Numbered from the stretch's first letter, positions 1 to 8,622 are shown. The stretch is DNA of 64,000 nucleotides from Bradyrhizobium retamae (GCF_001440415.1 NZ_LLYA01000001.1:310001-374000), one strand, 5' to 3'. Notes: generated by a model not told the origin, from the sequence alone. Made by a program: numbers and translations.

Positions 1-1632
1 GCCTTCTTCGCCGACCGCGTTGGGGCGCTGGAAGATCCAGTTCTGCCACGCCGTGAGGCGCGAGAAGATTTTCGATTCCATGGTCTCGGGACCAACGAAG
101 CGCAGATTCGCTTCCATGCCGGTGAGGCCGTCGGGCGAGAAGGAGGTGCGCTCTTCCAGGAACACCCGCACCTCGTCGTCCCAATCGATATCGTCGAGCG
201 CGAAGGTGACCAGACCGAGCTCTTCGGCTTCCTCCGCGTCGAGCGTGGTGCCGATGGCGGCTTCCGCGCGTTCCAGATCGGACGGATCGGCCTGGAAGCG
301 CGATTGCAGGCGGGTCAGGCCGTGGCTCATCGGGTAGGGACCGAAGTTCAGCGCGGTGAGCTGGATCGCCGGCGGCGGGCGGTTGTCGCCCTGGCGTGAG
401 CCGATCAGCATGTAGGAACGGTCTGCGGCGAACACGAGTTCGGCGAGCGTGCCGGCAAAGCAGGAGCCGGACTCGACCAGCGTCACCAGCGTGCGCGAGG
501 TGACGTCGATGCGCTTCAATACCCGTTTCCAATAATGCCTGATTTCGTTGACCAGCCAGTGCGCCTTGTTGGCTTCGAGGAAAGCGTCGCAAGCGACCAC
601 ATTGGCGGGGTCGCCGTGCGACTTGAACACCAGCATCGCGATTTCGAGTTCGTTGATACGCAAGTGAAGGATTGCATCATCGAGCTCGCGCGCCACCTGG
701 AGCGGCCAGAACGACGCGCCCTGCCCGATCAGGCCGTCGATATCATCAGGCGGCGCCGCCTCCGGCGCCTTGATCGAAATGGTCGCGATGCGCGCCGCGC
801 GATCGATGTCGACGCTGACAAAGCCGTAGCGGATGCCGGTCTCGTCGATGGTGCGGTTGAGTGGCGCAAGCGTGATGCCCTTGCCAATGCCGTTGCGCTT
901 CGAGCTGGCGGCGAATTCCTTGGCGCGCTCGGCGACCTTGGCCTCGAGCTTGCTGTTCGGCGCGATTTCATCGACCAGCCGCCAGGCGACGGCGCGCTTG
1001 CCTTTAATTCCTTCCTCGATGGTACAGAAGAAGTCGGCATGGTCGCGGCGCACCTTGCGCTTGTCGACCACGCGGGTCAGACCGCCGGTGCCCGGCAGCA
1101 CCGCGAGCAGCGGCACTTCCGGCAGCGCCACGGCGGCGGCGCCGTCATCGGCCAGGATGATGTGATCGGTCGCGAGCGCCAGCTCATAGCCGCCGCCGGC
1201 CGCGGTGCCATTGACGACAGTGATGAAGCGCTGCCCGGAGTTTTGCGATGAATCTTCCAGGCCGTTGCGGGTCTCGTTGGTGAATTTGCAGAAATTGACC
1301 TTGTGGGCGTGGGTCGCCCCCGCCAGCATGCGGATGTTGGCGCCGGCGCAGAACACCCGGTTCTTGCCGGAACGCATCACCACCACTTTCACTTCAGGGT
1401 GTTCGAAGCGCAGCCGCTGCACGGCGTCGGCGAGCTCGATGTCGACCCCGAGATCGTAGGAATTCAGCTTGAGCTGATAGCCCTCGAACAAACCGGCATT
1501 CTCGTCGACGTCCATGGTGAGGGTTGCGATCTCGCCCTCGACCGCCAGTTTCCAGTGGCGGTAGCGCGACGGATCGGTTTGAAAATCGATGTATTTCGCT
1601 CCCCCCGCAAGGACGCGATCTTCACCGGCCAT
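1..1632 (-). CDS. boxC: Benzoyl-CoA-dihydrodiol lyase BoxC (3' end beyond window)
   Basis: The frame is open from an ATG at 1632 to the left edge, giving 544 codons with no stop. It begins MAGEDRVLAGG. A crotonase-type core is visible (FCAGANIRML, then GTAAGGGYELALATDHI around residues 165-185), and the last visible residues (VGEEG) resemble the family C-terminus, so perhaps 10-20 residues are missing. BoxC opens the ring of 2,3-epoxybenzoyl-CoA in the aerobic benzoyl-CoA pathway, yielding 3,4-dehydroadipyl-CoA semialdehyde and formate. The start has an upstream AGAGGG ribosome site and a TGCA-rich leader. BoxB, its expected partner, would lie further left outside the window. The identity is secure from length, motifs and the neighbouring bclA and boxR. 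Confidence 0.93.
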   Translation of the reverse strand, partial: MAGEDRVLAGGAKYIDFQTDPSRYRHWKLAVEGEIATLTMDVDENAGLFEGYQLKLNSYDLGVDIELADAVQRLRFEHPEVKVVVMRSGKNRVFCAGANIRMLAGATHAHKVNFCKFTNETRNGLEDSSQNSGQRFITVVNGTAAGGGYELALATDHIILADDGAAAVALPEVPLLAVLPGTGGLTRVVDKRKVRRDHADFFCTIEEGIKGKRAVAWRLVDEIAPNSKLEAKVAERAKEFAASSKRNGIGKGITLAPLNRTIDETGIRYGFVSVDIDRAARIATISIKAPEAAPPDDIDGLIGQGASFWPLQVARELDDAILHLRINELEIAMLVFKSHGDPANVVACDAFLEANKAHWLVNEIRHYWKRVLKRIDVTSRTLVTLVESGSCFAGTLAELVFAADRSYMLIGSRQGDNRPPPAIQLTALNFGPYPMSHGLTRLQSRFQADPSDLERAEAAIGTTLDAEEAEELGLVTFALDDIDWDDEVRVFLEERTSFSPDGLTGMEANLRFVGPETMESKIFSRLTAWQNWIFQRPNAVGEEG

Positions 1633-1678
1633 GAGCCACCCTCTGTTGTCGTTTTCTCAGGATTTGTTTGGTTCGTTA

Positions 1679-1741
1679 CATGCACAATAATGCATGTTTC
1701 TGATTGAGTCTAGCCTAAACCACCGAAACATGCATTTTGTT
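1679..1741. promoter_or_regulatory. boxC leader with repeated TGCA boxes, candidate BoxR operator
   Basis: TGCA occurs at 1681, 1691 and 1731. The first two form TGCA-N6-TGCA, and a GGCTA element lies on the minus strand at 1711-1715. BzdR and BoxR regulators of Azoarcus are known to bind TGCA-containing boxes, so this is the likely BoxR-responsive promoter of boxC. The role is inferred from motif and position only. Confidence 0.5.
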
Positions 1742-2260
1742 TCATGTTCGGCCGGCGGCCGCGAAGGCCACGCAACCGGCCTTGGCGAGCTGCGGCTGCT
1801 CCAGTTTGGCCTTGACGAGGCCCGCCAGGGCCGCAACCGGAAAGCTGTCGGCAAAGCCGGCGCCGCCGACATTGCGCATACCAAGCGCCTCGAGTTCGCC
1901 GAGCGCTTCACCGAATAGCCGGACGGCGACGTGCGGCTTTTGCATGCGCAGCCGCAGATTGGCGGTCGTGATCAGGATGCAGGCGCGCAGCAAAATCCGC
2001 TCGCGGCCGCCCTGCGGCGCCGCCGCCCATACCGCTTCCAGGATCTCCTGCGATTCCCAGAAGTAGCCGTGGTCGTTGAGCGCCATGCCGTAGCGCAGCG
2101 CCGGGTGGCGCGCCGGCACGTAGCCCTGGAAGCGCGCCGGCACCAGCGCCGCGATCTGTGCCAGCGTGTCGTAATCGGCGGCGGCTTCCTTGGACTGTCC
2201 GGGCACATAAGCCCATCGCGGCAACGGCAGATGACCGATGCCTGAGGGCGGCGCGGTCAT
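1742..2260 (-). CDS. DUF309 family protein of the box cluster
   Basis: This 172-residue protein has the DUF309 signature: HPALRYGMALNDHGYFWESQ followed by an EAVW segment and a helical tail. DUF309 proteins are small, all-helical and of unknown biochemical function. The ATG at 2260 is 37 bases downstream of the alpha/beta hydrolase stop and the gene reads the same way, towards boxC. Position between bclA and boxC suggests co-expression with benzoate catabolism, though a separate boxC promoter seems to follow it. No catalytic motif is recognisable. I am sure of the family but not of any role. Confidence 0.72.
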   Translation of the reverse strand: MTAPPSGIGHLPLPRWAYVPGQSKEAAADYDTLAQIAALVPARFQGYVPARHPALRYGMALNDHGYFWESQEILEAVWAAAPQGGRERILLRACILITTANLRLRMQKPHVAVRLFGEALGELEALGMRNVGGAGFADSFPVAALAGLVKAKLEQPQLAKAGCVAFAAAGRT

Positions 2261-2296
2261 CCGAACAGCGCTTCGGCAAGCGCAGGAGAAAATGCG

Positions 2297-3115
2297 CTAC
2301 GCGGCCCGTCCTTGCGAGCCATTCTCGACGTGCAACACCGCCTTCGCGAAATCCGAAATCGCATCGAGCGTCGCCTCCGGCGCTTCACGATGCGGCTGAT
2401 GTCCCGCGCCCGGAATCACCGTCACATCGACCGGACAATAGCACTCTTCCCGAGCGATCTCGACCTGACGCATGGTCCCATATTGGTCATCCACGCCTTG
2501 CAGGATCGCCACCGGCACGCGGATATAGGCGAGGTATTCGGAAATATCCCAGTTGCGGAAATCAGGATCGAGCCATGCGCCGTTCCAGCCATAGAAGGCG
2601 TTATCGACGTCCCTGTGCCAGCGCGAAAGCTTGCCCTTCAGGTTCGTGGTCTCGTAGGCGCTCCGGATATTCGCAATCGACGCCACCGAAATATCCTCGA
2701 CGATGAAATGCGGGGCGATCAGCGCGAGGCCCTGCACGCGGTGATCCTGATGCGAGCCCGCATAGATCGCCGCGATCGAAGCGCCATCGGAATGGCCGAG
2801 CAGCAGGCCGCGGCGAAAGCCGATCTTGTCGAGCAATTTTGGCAGCACGTCGAGCGCCTCGACATGCATGTAGTCAAGCGGGCGCGGCAGTTTTACCGGC
2901 GTCGATGCGCCGTAGCCCGCGCGCGAATAGACGAATACGCCCGCGCCGGTCGCGGCCTGCAACTTGTCCGGAAAGTCGCCCCACAGGCCGGTCGAGCCGA
3001 GCCCCTCATGCAGCATCACGATAACAGGCGCGTGCTCGGGCGACAGGCCGATCATGCGGTATTCGAGATGGGAGGCGCCGACCGTGAGGAAGCCCTGGGG
3101 AGTAAGGGTTGTCAT
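2297..3115 (-). CDS. Alpha/beta hydrolase of the box cluster
   Basis: The protein is about 272 residues from the ATG at 3115 (MTTLTPQGFLTV). It has the oxyanion segment MLHEGLGSTGLW, a nucleophile elbow GHSDGASIA and a late histidine in GAGHQPHREAPE, a complete Ser-His alpha/beta-hydrolase layout. The frame stays open upstream to 3322, but that part encodes an arginine-rich translation of an intergenic palindrome and is not protein-like. It sits between bclA and the DUF309 gene. It could be a thioesterase or lactonase that clears stalled CoA or ring-opened intermediates. That role is inference; the fold is clear. Confidence 0.8.
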   Translation of the reverse strand: MTTLTPQGFLTVGASHLEYRMIGLSPEHAPVIVMLHEGLGSTGLWGDFPDKLQAATGAGVFVYSRAGYGASTPVKLPRPLDYMHVEALDVLPKLLDKIGFRRGLLLGHSDGASIAAIYAGSHQDHRVQGLALIAPHFIVEDISVASIANIRSAYETTNLKGKLSRWHRDVDNAFYGWNGAWLDPDFRNWDISEYLAYIRVPVAILQGVDDQYGTMRQVEIAREECYCPVDVTVIPGAGHQPHREAPEATLDAISDFAKAVLHVENGSQGRAA

Positions 3116-3149
3116 TGTAACCGCTCCCCTCCCAGCACGGCACGGTGAG

Positions 3150-3251
3150 CTCCCTCCCCCCTTGCGGGGGAGGGTTGGGGAGAGGGGTAGCCACGCGCAC
3201 CGCCTTTGCGGCTTACCCCTCTCCCTAGCCCTCCTCCGCAAGCGGGGAGGG
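3150..3251. repeat. Intergenic palindromic repeat, CCTCCCC/GGGGAGGG type
   Basis: Two GC-rich arms of roughly 40 bases, each containing its own TTGCGG-type mini-hairpin, face each other around 3190-3215 between bclA and the hydrolase gene. It is imperfectly palindromic and carries no start codon with a ribosome site. It resembles a dispersed intergenic palindrome and may form a hairpin in the bclA transcript. Confidence 0.6.
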
Positions 3252-3299
3252 AACGAGCGCCGCTTGCGGCAACACTTTGCACTTCGAAAGACAAGTCCA

Positions 3300-4856
3300 T
3301 CATACCTTCGCCGTCTCGCCATCCCGCAGCTTGAACCGTTGAATCTTCCCCGTCGCCGTCTTCGGCAGGCTGTCCACCACGTCGATCCAGCGCGGATATT
3401 TCCATGGGCCGATCTTCTGCTTGACGTGCTCCTTCAGCGCCTCATGCAGTCCATCGGTGCTGACGCCGGCGCGCAGCACGACGAAGGCTTTCGGCTTCAA
3501 CAATCCTTCGGGATCGGCTTCGGGCACGACGGCGGCCTCGAGCACGGCCGGATGGGTGATCAGCGCGCTCTCGACCTCGAACGGCGAGACCCAGATGCCG
3601 GAAACCTTGAACATGTCGTCGCTTCTGCCGCAGAACGTGTAACGGCCGTCCGCATCGCGAGTGTATTTGTCGCCGGTGCGGGTCCAGTGGCCTTCGAAGG
3701 TCGAACGGCTCTTGGCGCGCTGATTCCAGTAGCCCTCGCCGGCGGACGGCGCATCGACCAGCAATTCGCCGACCTCGCCATCTGCCACCTCGGCGCCGGC
3801 CTCATTGACCAGCCGCACCTTGTAGCCGGGCACCGGACGGCCGGAGGAGCCGTATTTGATGTCGCCGGGCGCATTGGAGAGAAAGATGTGCAACAGCTCG
3901 GTCGAGCCGACGCCGTCGAGAATGTCGACGCCGAAGCGTGCCTTCCAGGCGTTGCCGACCGATTCCGGCAGCGCTTCGCCGGCGGAGGTGCAGATGCGCA
4001 AGCGATTGCCGGCGCGCGCGTCCTTCAGCGTCTCGTCGTTGAGCATCGCGGCGAACAGCGTCGGCACGCCGTAAAAGATGGTCGGGTTGTACTTGTTCAT
4101 CAGCGCGAACATCGCAGCCGGCGTCGGCCGTTCCGTGTGCAACACCGTGGAAGCGCCGACCGACATCGGAAACGTCAGCGCATTGCCGAGTCCATAGGCA
4201 AAGAACAGTTTTGCCGCAGAGAGACAAACATCGTCCCCGCGAATGCCGAGCACCTGCTCGGCGTAGGTTTCCGCGGTGGCGGCGAGATTGGCATGCAGAT
4301 GCCGCACGCCCTTGGGCATGCCGGTCGAGCCCGACGAATACAGCCAGAACGCCGGCTCGTCGGAATGCGTCGCCGCGGTCGCAAACGTATCGCTCTCGCG
4401 CGCGAGTTCATCAAAGAGTTTCTTGTGGCCGTGGGCGTCCTTGCCCGACACGATGACATGCTCGAGGTCCGGCATCCGCGCGACGACATCCTTGACGACC
4501 GGCAGCAGCGCTTCGGAAACGAACAGCACGCGCGCGCGGCAATCTCCGAGAATGTAGGCATACTGCTCCGACGTCAGCAGCGTATTGAGCGGCACCGGCA
4601 CGACGCCGGCGCGGATCGCGCCGAGGAACACCGCGGGAAAGTCCACGGTGTCGAACATGATCATTGCCACGCGCTCTTCGCGGCGGACGCCGAGCCGGCG
4701 CAGCATATTGGCAACGCGGCGGGTCTGCCGCTGCAGCTCGCCATAGGTGAGTTCGGCGACGGCGTCGGTGAAGGCGAGCTTGGTGCCGCGCCCCTCCTCG
4801 ACATTGCGGTCGAGCAGCCAGGTCACCGCATTGTACGAACCGGACGTGCCGCTCAC
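3300..4856 (-). CDS. bclA: Benzoate-CoA ligase
   Basis: This 518-residue AMP-forming ligase has the P-loop-like motif YSSGSTGMPKG, a GVGSTE motif, TGDKY, and the C-terminal lysine segment KTATGKIQRFKLR. It matches benzoate-CoA ligases in length and in the opening NAVTWLLDRNVEEGRG. It activates benzoate to benzoyl-CoA with ATP in the cytoplasm, the substrate for the box epoxidase and BoxC. The GTG start at 4856 is preceded by GGGGAGGAG at proper spacing. It is divergent from boxR with a 126-base shared regulatory region. The specificity for benzoate rests on context and overall resemblance. Confidence 0.9.
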   Translation of the reverse strand: MSGTSGSYNAVTWLLDRNVEEGRGTKLAFTDAVAELTYGELQRQTRRVANMLRRLGVRREERVAMIMFDTVDFPAVFLGAIRAGVVPVPLNTLLTSEQYAYILGDCRARVLFVSEALLPVVKDVVARMPDLEHVIVSGKDAHGHKKLFDELARESDTFATAATHSDEPAFWLYSSGSTGMPKGVRHLHANLAATAETYAEQVLGIRGDDVCLSAAKLFFAYGLGNALTFPMSVGASTVLHTERPTPAAMFALMNKYNPTIFYGVPTLFAAMLNDETLKDARAGNRLRICTSAGEALPESVGNAWKARFGVDILDGVGSTELLHIFLSNAPGDIKYGSSGRPVPGYKVRLVNEAGAEVADGEVGELLVDAPSAGEGYWNQRAKSRSTFEGHWTRTGDKYTRDADGRYTFCGRSDDMFKVSGIWVSPFEVESALITHPAVLEAAVVPEADPEGLLKPKAFVVLRAGVSTDGLHEALKEHVKQKIGPWKYPRWIDVVDSLPKTATGKIQRFKLRDGETAKV

Positions 4857-4982
4857 GACGCTCCTCCCCTGAGTTTTAAGAATTATAATTCATACAAAGA
4901 CACCGGCTACGCTTGCTGTCAATCCTCATCGGCATTATGTTTCCGAAATCCGTTCACCCCGCCGCAATGCCGAACGAGGGAA
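4857..4982. promoter_or_regulatory. bclA/boxR divergent promoter region with a perfect 12-bp palindrome
   Basis: GAATTATAATTC at 4880-4891 is a perfect palindrome just upstream of the bclA ribosome site. On the bclA strand a TTGACA lies at 4922-4917 with a weak TTTGTA about 18 bases later. No TGCA box is present here, unlike the boxC leader, so this unit may be controlled by another regulator or by BoxR through a different site. Confidence 0.4.
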
Positions 4983-5888
4983 ATGACCGAGGCCAGCGAC
5001 CCCGAATCCGGCTTTCTCGAGCAGCTTGGCCAGCGTGTGCGCACCATGCGCGCCCTTCGCGGCATGTCGCGAAAAGTGCTCGCAAAAGTTTCCGGCATTT
5101 CGGAGCGCTATATCGCGCAGCTCGAAAGCGGCAAGGGCAACGTCTCGATCGTGCTGCTGCGACGCGTGTCGAACGCGATGGGCGCGCATCTCGAAGATCT
5201 CATTCCCTCGGCCGAGCCCGCGCCGGATTGGGCCGTGATCCGCGATCTCTTGCGCAAGGCAACGCCGGCGCAGATCGCGCAGGCCAAGGATGCGCTGGCC
5301 GGCGGCGGCCTATCGGCGCAGCGGCGGATTTCGTTTGCCGGCATCGCCCTGATCGGCCTGCGCGGCGCCGGCAAATCCACCCTCGGCAGGATGCTGGCGA
5401 AGAAGATCGGCTGGAAATTCGTCGAGCTCAACAAGGAAGTCGAGGCGCAGAACGGCTTGTCCGTCGCCGAGATCATCGCGCTCTACGGCCAGGAAGGCTT
5501 TCGCCGCATGGAGCAGGCGGCGTTGACGCAATTGCTGGCGCGGAAAGAGCTGATGGTGCTGGCGACCGGCGGCGGCATCGTCTCCGAGCCGCTGACCTTC
5601 GACCTGATCCTGTCGTCGTTCTACACCATCTGGCTCAAGGCCGAGCCGGAAGAGCACATGGCCCGCGTCCGCCGCCAGGGCGATTTGCGCCCGATGGCCG
5701 ACGATCGTTCCGCGATGGCGGAATTGCGCAACATCCTGGTCAGCCGCGAACCGCTCTATGCGCGGGCGTCAGCCGTGGTCGATACCGCCGGGCTTTCCGT
5801 CGATGCGGCGGCGGCGCGGCTGAGCGATGCGGTCGCGCCGGTGCTGCACGACAAGCACACGTTCGGCCTGCGCAGCGCGGCCTCCTGA
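4983..5888 (+). CDS. boxR: BoxR/BzdR-type regulator: HTH fused to a shikimate-kinase-like domain
   Basis: The gene encodes 301 residues from the ATG at 4983. Residues about 15-75 form an XRE-type helix-turn-helix (LGQRVRTMRALRGMSRK, then SGISERYIAQLESGKGNVS). A linker follows, then a shikimate-kinase-like domain from residue 120 with Walker A GLRGAGKS at 125-132 and the ATGGGIV and LRPMAD kinase-like segments. This architecture is specific to BzdR and BoxR, which repress benzoate genes until benzoyl-CoA binds the kinase-like domain. It is divergent from bclA. A much longer upstream extension of the frame (to 2964) is antisense to bclA and is not real. Confidence 0.93.
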   Translation: MTEASDPESGFLEQLGQRVRTMRALRGMSRKVLAKVSGISERYIAQLESGKGNVSIVLLRRVSNAMGAHLEDLIPSAEPAPDWAVIRDLLRKATPAQIAQAKDALAGGGLSAQRRISFAGIALIGLRGAGKSTLGRMLAKKIGWKFVELNKEVEAQNGLSVAEIIALYGQEGFRRMEQAALTQLLARKELMVLATGGGIVSEPLTFDLILSSFYTIWLKAEPEEHMARVRRQGDLRPMADDRSAMAELRNILVSREPLYARASAVVDTAGLSVDAAAARLSDAVAPVLHDKHTFGLRSAAS

Positions 5889-6033
5889 TCGCTTCGACGA
5901 AAGCGCCATTCGTAAACGGCTGTTTCGACCAAGCCGAGGGTACGCGCTCGACGGTTGCATCCGACGGCGAGCGCGACCGCTAACCATCGCACAAGCTTCA
6001 TGCGAGCGACGGCTACAATACACGCTCGTCGCC

Positions 6034-6132
6034 ATGGCCGTCAGCCTGACGGTTGCGGGCATCCTGCACTATCTGGTGACGCCGAAGGTCGTCGCCGAAT
6101 TCGAGGCGATCGCCGCGGCATTCAAGCATTAG
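6034..6132 (+). other. Possible 32-residue ORF or gene remnant between boxR and the kinase
   Basis: In the 290-base gap after boxR, the frame from ATG 6034 encodes a short peptide with a hydrophobic start (AVSLTVAGILHYLV) and an acidic helix-like end. No ribosome site is evident and the family is unknown to me. It may be a small membrane peptide or the remnant of a larger gene. The rest of the gap shows no other recognisable element. Confidence 0.2.
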
Positions 6133-6178
6133 CCCGGGTGCCCTCGAACTTCGGGCCTGTTCGCGATACTGATGGCGC

Positions 6179-6718
6179 ATGAAGCTGCTTTTCCTCCATG
6201 GCTCACCCGCGGTCGGCAAGCTGACGGTCGCCAACGCTCTGCTCCAGATGGTGCCGGGCCGGCTGATGGACAATCATGCGGCGATCGATCTTGCACGTAC
6301 GGTCTTCGACTTCGACGCACCCGGATTCTGGGAACTTGTCCACGACGTCAGATCGTCGGCGCTCAATGCCGCAGCAGCGAACGGCGTACCGCTGCTGGTG
6401 ATGACGTTCTGCTACGCCGAGCCGGACGATCGCGTCCAGTTCGCGAATTTCGAGGAGATCGTGCAGCGGCACCGCGGCGAGTTGCTGCCGGTCTTCCTGC
6501 ATTGTTCGCGCGAAGAAGCGATGAAACGGGTCGGCAATCCCGGCCGGGTAGCGCGGCGGAAGATGACTTCAGAGGAAGCCCTCACCAGATTTCTCGACAG
6601 CCACGACTTCACGGCGGTGCCGCGGCCCGATTGCGTTAAGCTGGATACGGGGATCAATCCGGCGGACGTGACTGCGCAGCAAATCGTCGAACATTTCGGG
6701 CTGAACGTTCCCGCATGA
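6179..6718 (+). CDS. Small P-loop kinase / AAA-type ATPase
   Basis: The 179-residue protein begins with strand-loop MKLLFLHGSPAVGK, a Walker A at residues 8-14 that fits nucleoside- or shikimate-kinase-like P-loop folds. Later it has VFLHCSREEAMKRVGNPGR, a LID-like arginine-rich segment. Such stand-alone small kinases are often annotated as AAA family ATPases and phosphorylate small molecules. The ATG at 6179 lacks a strong ribosome site. It is followed 25 bases later by a GNAT acetyltransferase on the same strand. Resistance or detoxification is possible, but the substrate is unknown. Confidence 0.72.
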   Translation: MKLLFLHGSPAVGKLTVANALLQMVPGRLMDNHAAIDLARTVFDFDAPGFWELVHDVRSSALNAAAANGVPLLVMTFCYAEPDDRVQFANFEEIVQRHRGELLPVFLHCSREEAMKRVGNPGRVARRKMTSEEALTRFLDSHDFTAVPRPDCVKLDTGINPADVTAQQIVEHFGLNVPA

Positions 6719-6743
6719 AAAGTCCGTAGTCCACGGTGAAGGC

Positions 6744-7319
6744 ATGAAAATCGAAATTGCATCCAGATCAGACATCCCAATGATGATGCGCATCGAGCGC
6801 GGCGACGGCTATGCGCGCCTCGTCGGCCGGTGGGACGCCGAGCAGCACGCCGCGGCAATCGAGAAGAAGTCCTGCAGATATTATCTGGCGCGCGATGAAG
6901 CCGACATTGCGGGATTTGCGATCCTGCAAAACATCGGAAGCGAGAATCAATGCCTGCGGCTTCGCCGTATCGCTGTGCAAGATGCGGGGCACGGCATCGG
7001 CTCACGCTTCCTGCACTCTCTCCTGAAAATCTGCTTCGACGATCTGGGCGCGCATCGTGTCGAGCTCTTCGTATTCGAAGACAACGAACGCGCCTATCGC
7101 GCCTATCTGAAGAACGGATTCGTCGAGGAAGGCATCGTCCGCGATATACACCGGGACGCGGAGGGGACCTTCCGTTCCATGCGATTGATGTCCTTGCTCA
7201 GATCGGAATGGAATCTCCGGCATAGCGGATGGGGTCGAGGATTTACGGCAGCCGGTTCTGGCCTCCAGACGCATTTGTTGCCTATCCGAGTTTCGCAAAG
7301 GCGGGAGCATGCGCAATGA
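6744..7319 (+). CDS. GNAT family N-acetyltransferase
   Basis: The 191-residue product has a GNAT core in about its first 150 residues: LRLRRIAVQDAGHGIGSRFL is the acetyl-CoA-binding motif A, followed by HRVELFVFEDNERAYRAYLKNGFVEEG, the motif B strand and helix. The last 35 residues look unstructured. They overlap the 3' end of the convergent acetyltransferase gene at 7282 by 38 bases, which suggests the original stop was lost and the frame extended. The substrate is not predictable. It likely forms a unit with the kinase gene just upstream. Confidence 0.82.
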   Translation: MKIEIASRSDIPMMMRIERGDGYARLVGRWDAEQHAAAIEKKSCRYYLARDEADIAGFAILQNIGSENQCLRLRRIAVQDAGHGIGSRFLHSLLKICFDDLGAHRVELFVFEDNERAYRAYLKNGFVEEGIVRDIHRDAEGTFRSMRLMSLLRSEWNLRHSGWGRGFTAAGSGLQTHLLPIRVSQRREHAQ

Positions 7320-7770
7320 TTCCCGTATCTGTCGGAAGTTCTTTTTTTCCAAGCGGTAGGACCATCAGATGCGGTCCGGCATAAGGCGAGAAAAAACCGC
7401 TCGCCTTGCCAACATCGAACCCGAAACGCCGATAGAACGCGGGATCGCCGAGGACAAAAATTCCGAGCCAGCCGGCGGTCTCGCTGCGGGTTATTCCCTG
7501 GCGGATCAACCGGCTGGCAAAACCCGTCCGCCGATATTCAGGCAGTACCGCTACGGGTGCGAGCGCCAGCGCGGGAAACGGCGCTTTCATCCTCGAGAAC
7601 AGCGCGTGGCCAACGACCGTTCCGTCATCAACGGCAACCAGCGAGTAAACTGAATCTCCTGCCGCGCGAAGATCGTCGACCAACTGGGCCTCGGCTGACC
7701 GACCGAACGCTACTTCTTCAACGAGGCGGATGGCCGCAATGTCGCCGGGCGTTTCAGATCGGACAATCAT
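7282..7770 (-). CDS. GNAT family N-acetyltransferase (YhbS-like)
   Basis: This 162-residue protein starts MIVRSETPGDIAAIRLVEEVAFGRS and carries the acetyl-CoA motif LAPVAVLPEYRRTGFASRLI near residue 90, followed by a Tyr/Phe-rich FVLGDPAFYRRFGF segment typical of YhbS-like acetyltransferases. The ATG at 7770 is four bases from the IclR stop, so it probably follows the IclR gene in a transcript. Its 3' end overlaps the convergent acetyltransferase gene. The acceptor substrate is unknown. Confidence 0.85.
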   Translation of the reverse strand: MIVRSETPGDIAAIRLVEEVAFGRSAEAQLVDDLRAAGDSVYSLVAVDDGTVVGHALFSRMKAPFPALALAPVAVLPEYRRTGFASRLIRQGITRSETAGWLGIFVLGDPAFYRRFGFDVGKASGFFSPYAGPHLMVLPLGKKELPTDTGIIAHAPAFAKLG

Positions 7771-7774
7771 CGCA

Positions 7775-8566
7775 TCACACCAGCATCGATTTGACCGACG
7801 CCGCCGCCTCGCGCAGGCGCGGCAGAAATTTCTCGACCATCTCTTCCGCGGACACGCGGTCGACGTGCGCGCCCATGTTGATGGCGGCGATGATCGCGCC
7901 GTCGTAGCGGCGGACCGGCACCGAGACCGAACGGAAACCCGGCTCGGCTTCGCGATCGACCAGCGAATAACCCTGCGCGCGATCGGCGATGATCGTCTTT
8001 AGGACCAGCTTCCTGTCGGTGACGGTGAACGGCGTCAGCGGCGCAAGCTCCGTCCGGTCGAGCGCGGCGGCCAGTTCGTCGTCGGCCAGCCGCGACAGCA
8101 GGACACGACCGACCGAAGTACAAAACGCCGGCAGCCGGTAGCCGATATCGATGCCTGACGAGAAGATTCGCGTCGGGCTGGCGCGCGCGATGAAGACGAC
8201 GTCGTTGCCGTCGAGGATCGCCATCGACGAGATTTCCTGCGCCTCACTCGACAGCCTGTCCAACGCCGGCTGCAGCACGGAGACGACATGGCTGGAGGCG
8301 AGATAGCTTGACGCCAGCACCAGCACGCGCGGCGTCAAGCGGAACAGCTTGCCGTCAGTTGCGACGAAGCCGGCGCGTTCGAGCGTGAAGAGGATGCGCC
8401 GCGCGGTCGCGCGCGGCAGCTCAGCCGCCTTGGCGAGGTCGCTCAGCGTCATCGGATGCCGAATGCCGCCAAATATTTCGAGCACGCGCAGCCCGCGGTC
8501 GAGGCTTTCGACGAAATCGGTCGCACTGCGGTTGTCAGTGTCCGCCGCGCGCTTAAGCTTGGGCAT
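7775..8566 (-). CDS. IclR family regulator (PcaU/PcaR/PobR type)
   Basis: The protein has 263 residues from the ATG at 8566, chosen because GGAGG sits six bases upstream. The N-terminal winged helix (residues 20-85) contains LSDLAKAAELPRATARRILFTLERAGFV. The C-terminal IclR effector domain has SMAILDGNDVVFIAR and YRLPAFCTSVGRVLLS, with GYSLVDREAEPGFRSVSVPV, close to the protocatechuate and p-hydroxybenzoate regulators. It is divergent from the Rieske oxygenase gene and very likely controls it through the GTTC-N7-GAAC box between them. The effector is probably an aromatic acid, which is inference. Confidence 0.9.
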   Translation of the reverse strand: MPKLKRAADTDNRSATDFVESLDRGLRVLEIFGGIRHPMTLSDLAKAAELPRATARRILFTLERAGFVATDGKLFRLTPRVLVLASSYLASSHVVSVLQPALDRLSSEAQEISSMAILDGNDVVFIARASPTRIFSSGIDIGYRLPAFCTSVGRVLLSRLADDELAAALDRTELAPLTPFTVTDRKLVLKTIIADRAQGYSLVDREAEPGFRSVSVPVRRYDGAIIAAINMGAHVDRVSAEEMVEKFLPRLREAAASVKSMLV

Positions 8567-8622
8567 AGCTGCCTCCACAATCCGCTTGCCTCACGCCAAG
8601 CCTACGCTAAAATCGCACAAAA

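Noticed and set aside
535..1707. Several plus-strand frames over boxC
   Set aside because: boxC is open through the whole region on the other strand with clear crotonase motifs; the plus-strand frames are its antisense.
2964..4982. Open upstream extension of the boxR frame giving a 974-residue protein
   Set aside because: The extra part is the exact antisense of benzoate-CoA ligase and has arginine/histidine-rich, low-complexity translation; the HTH begins only at ATG 4983.
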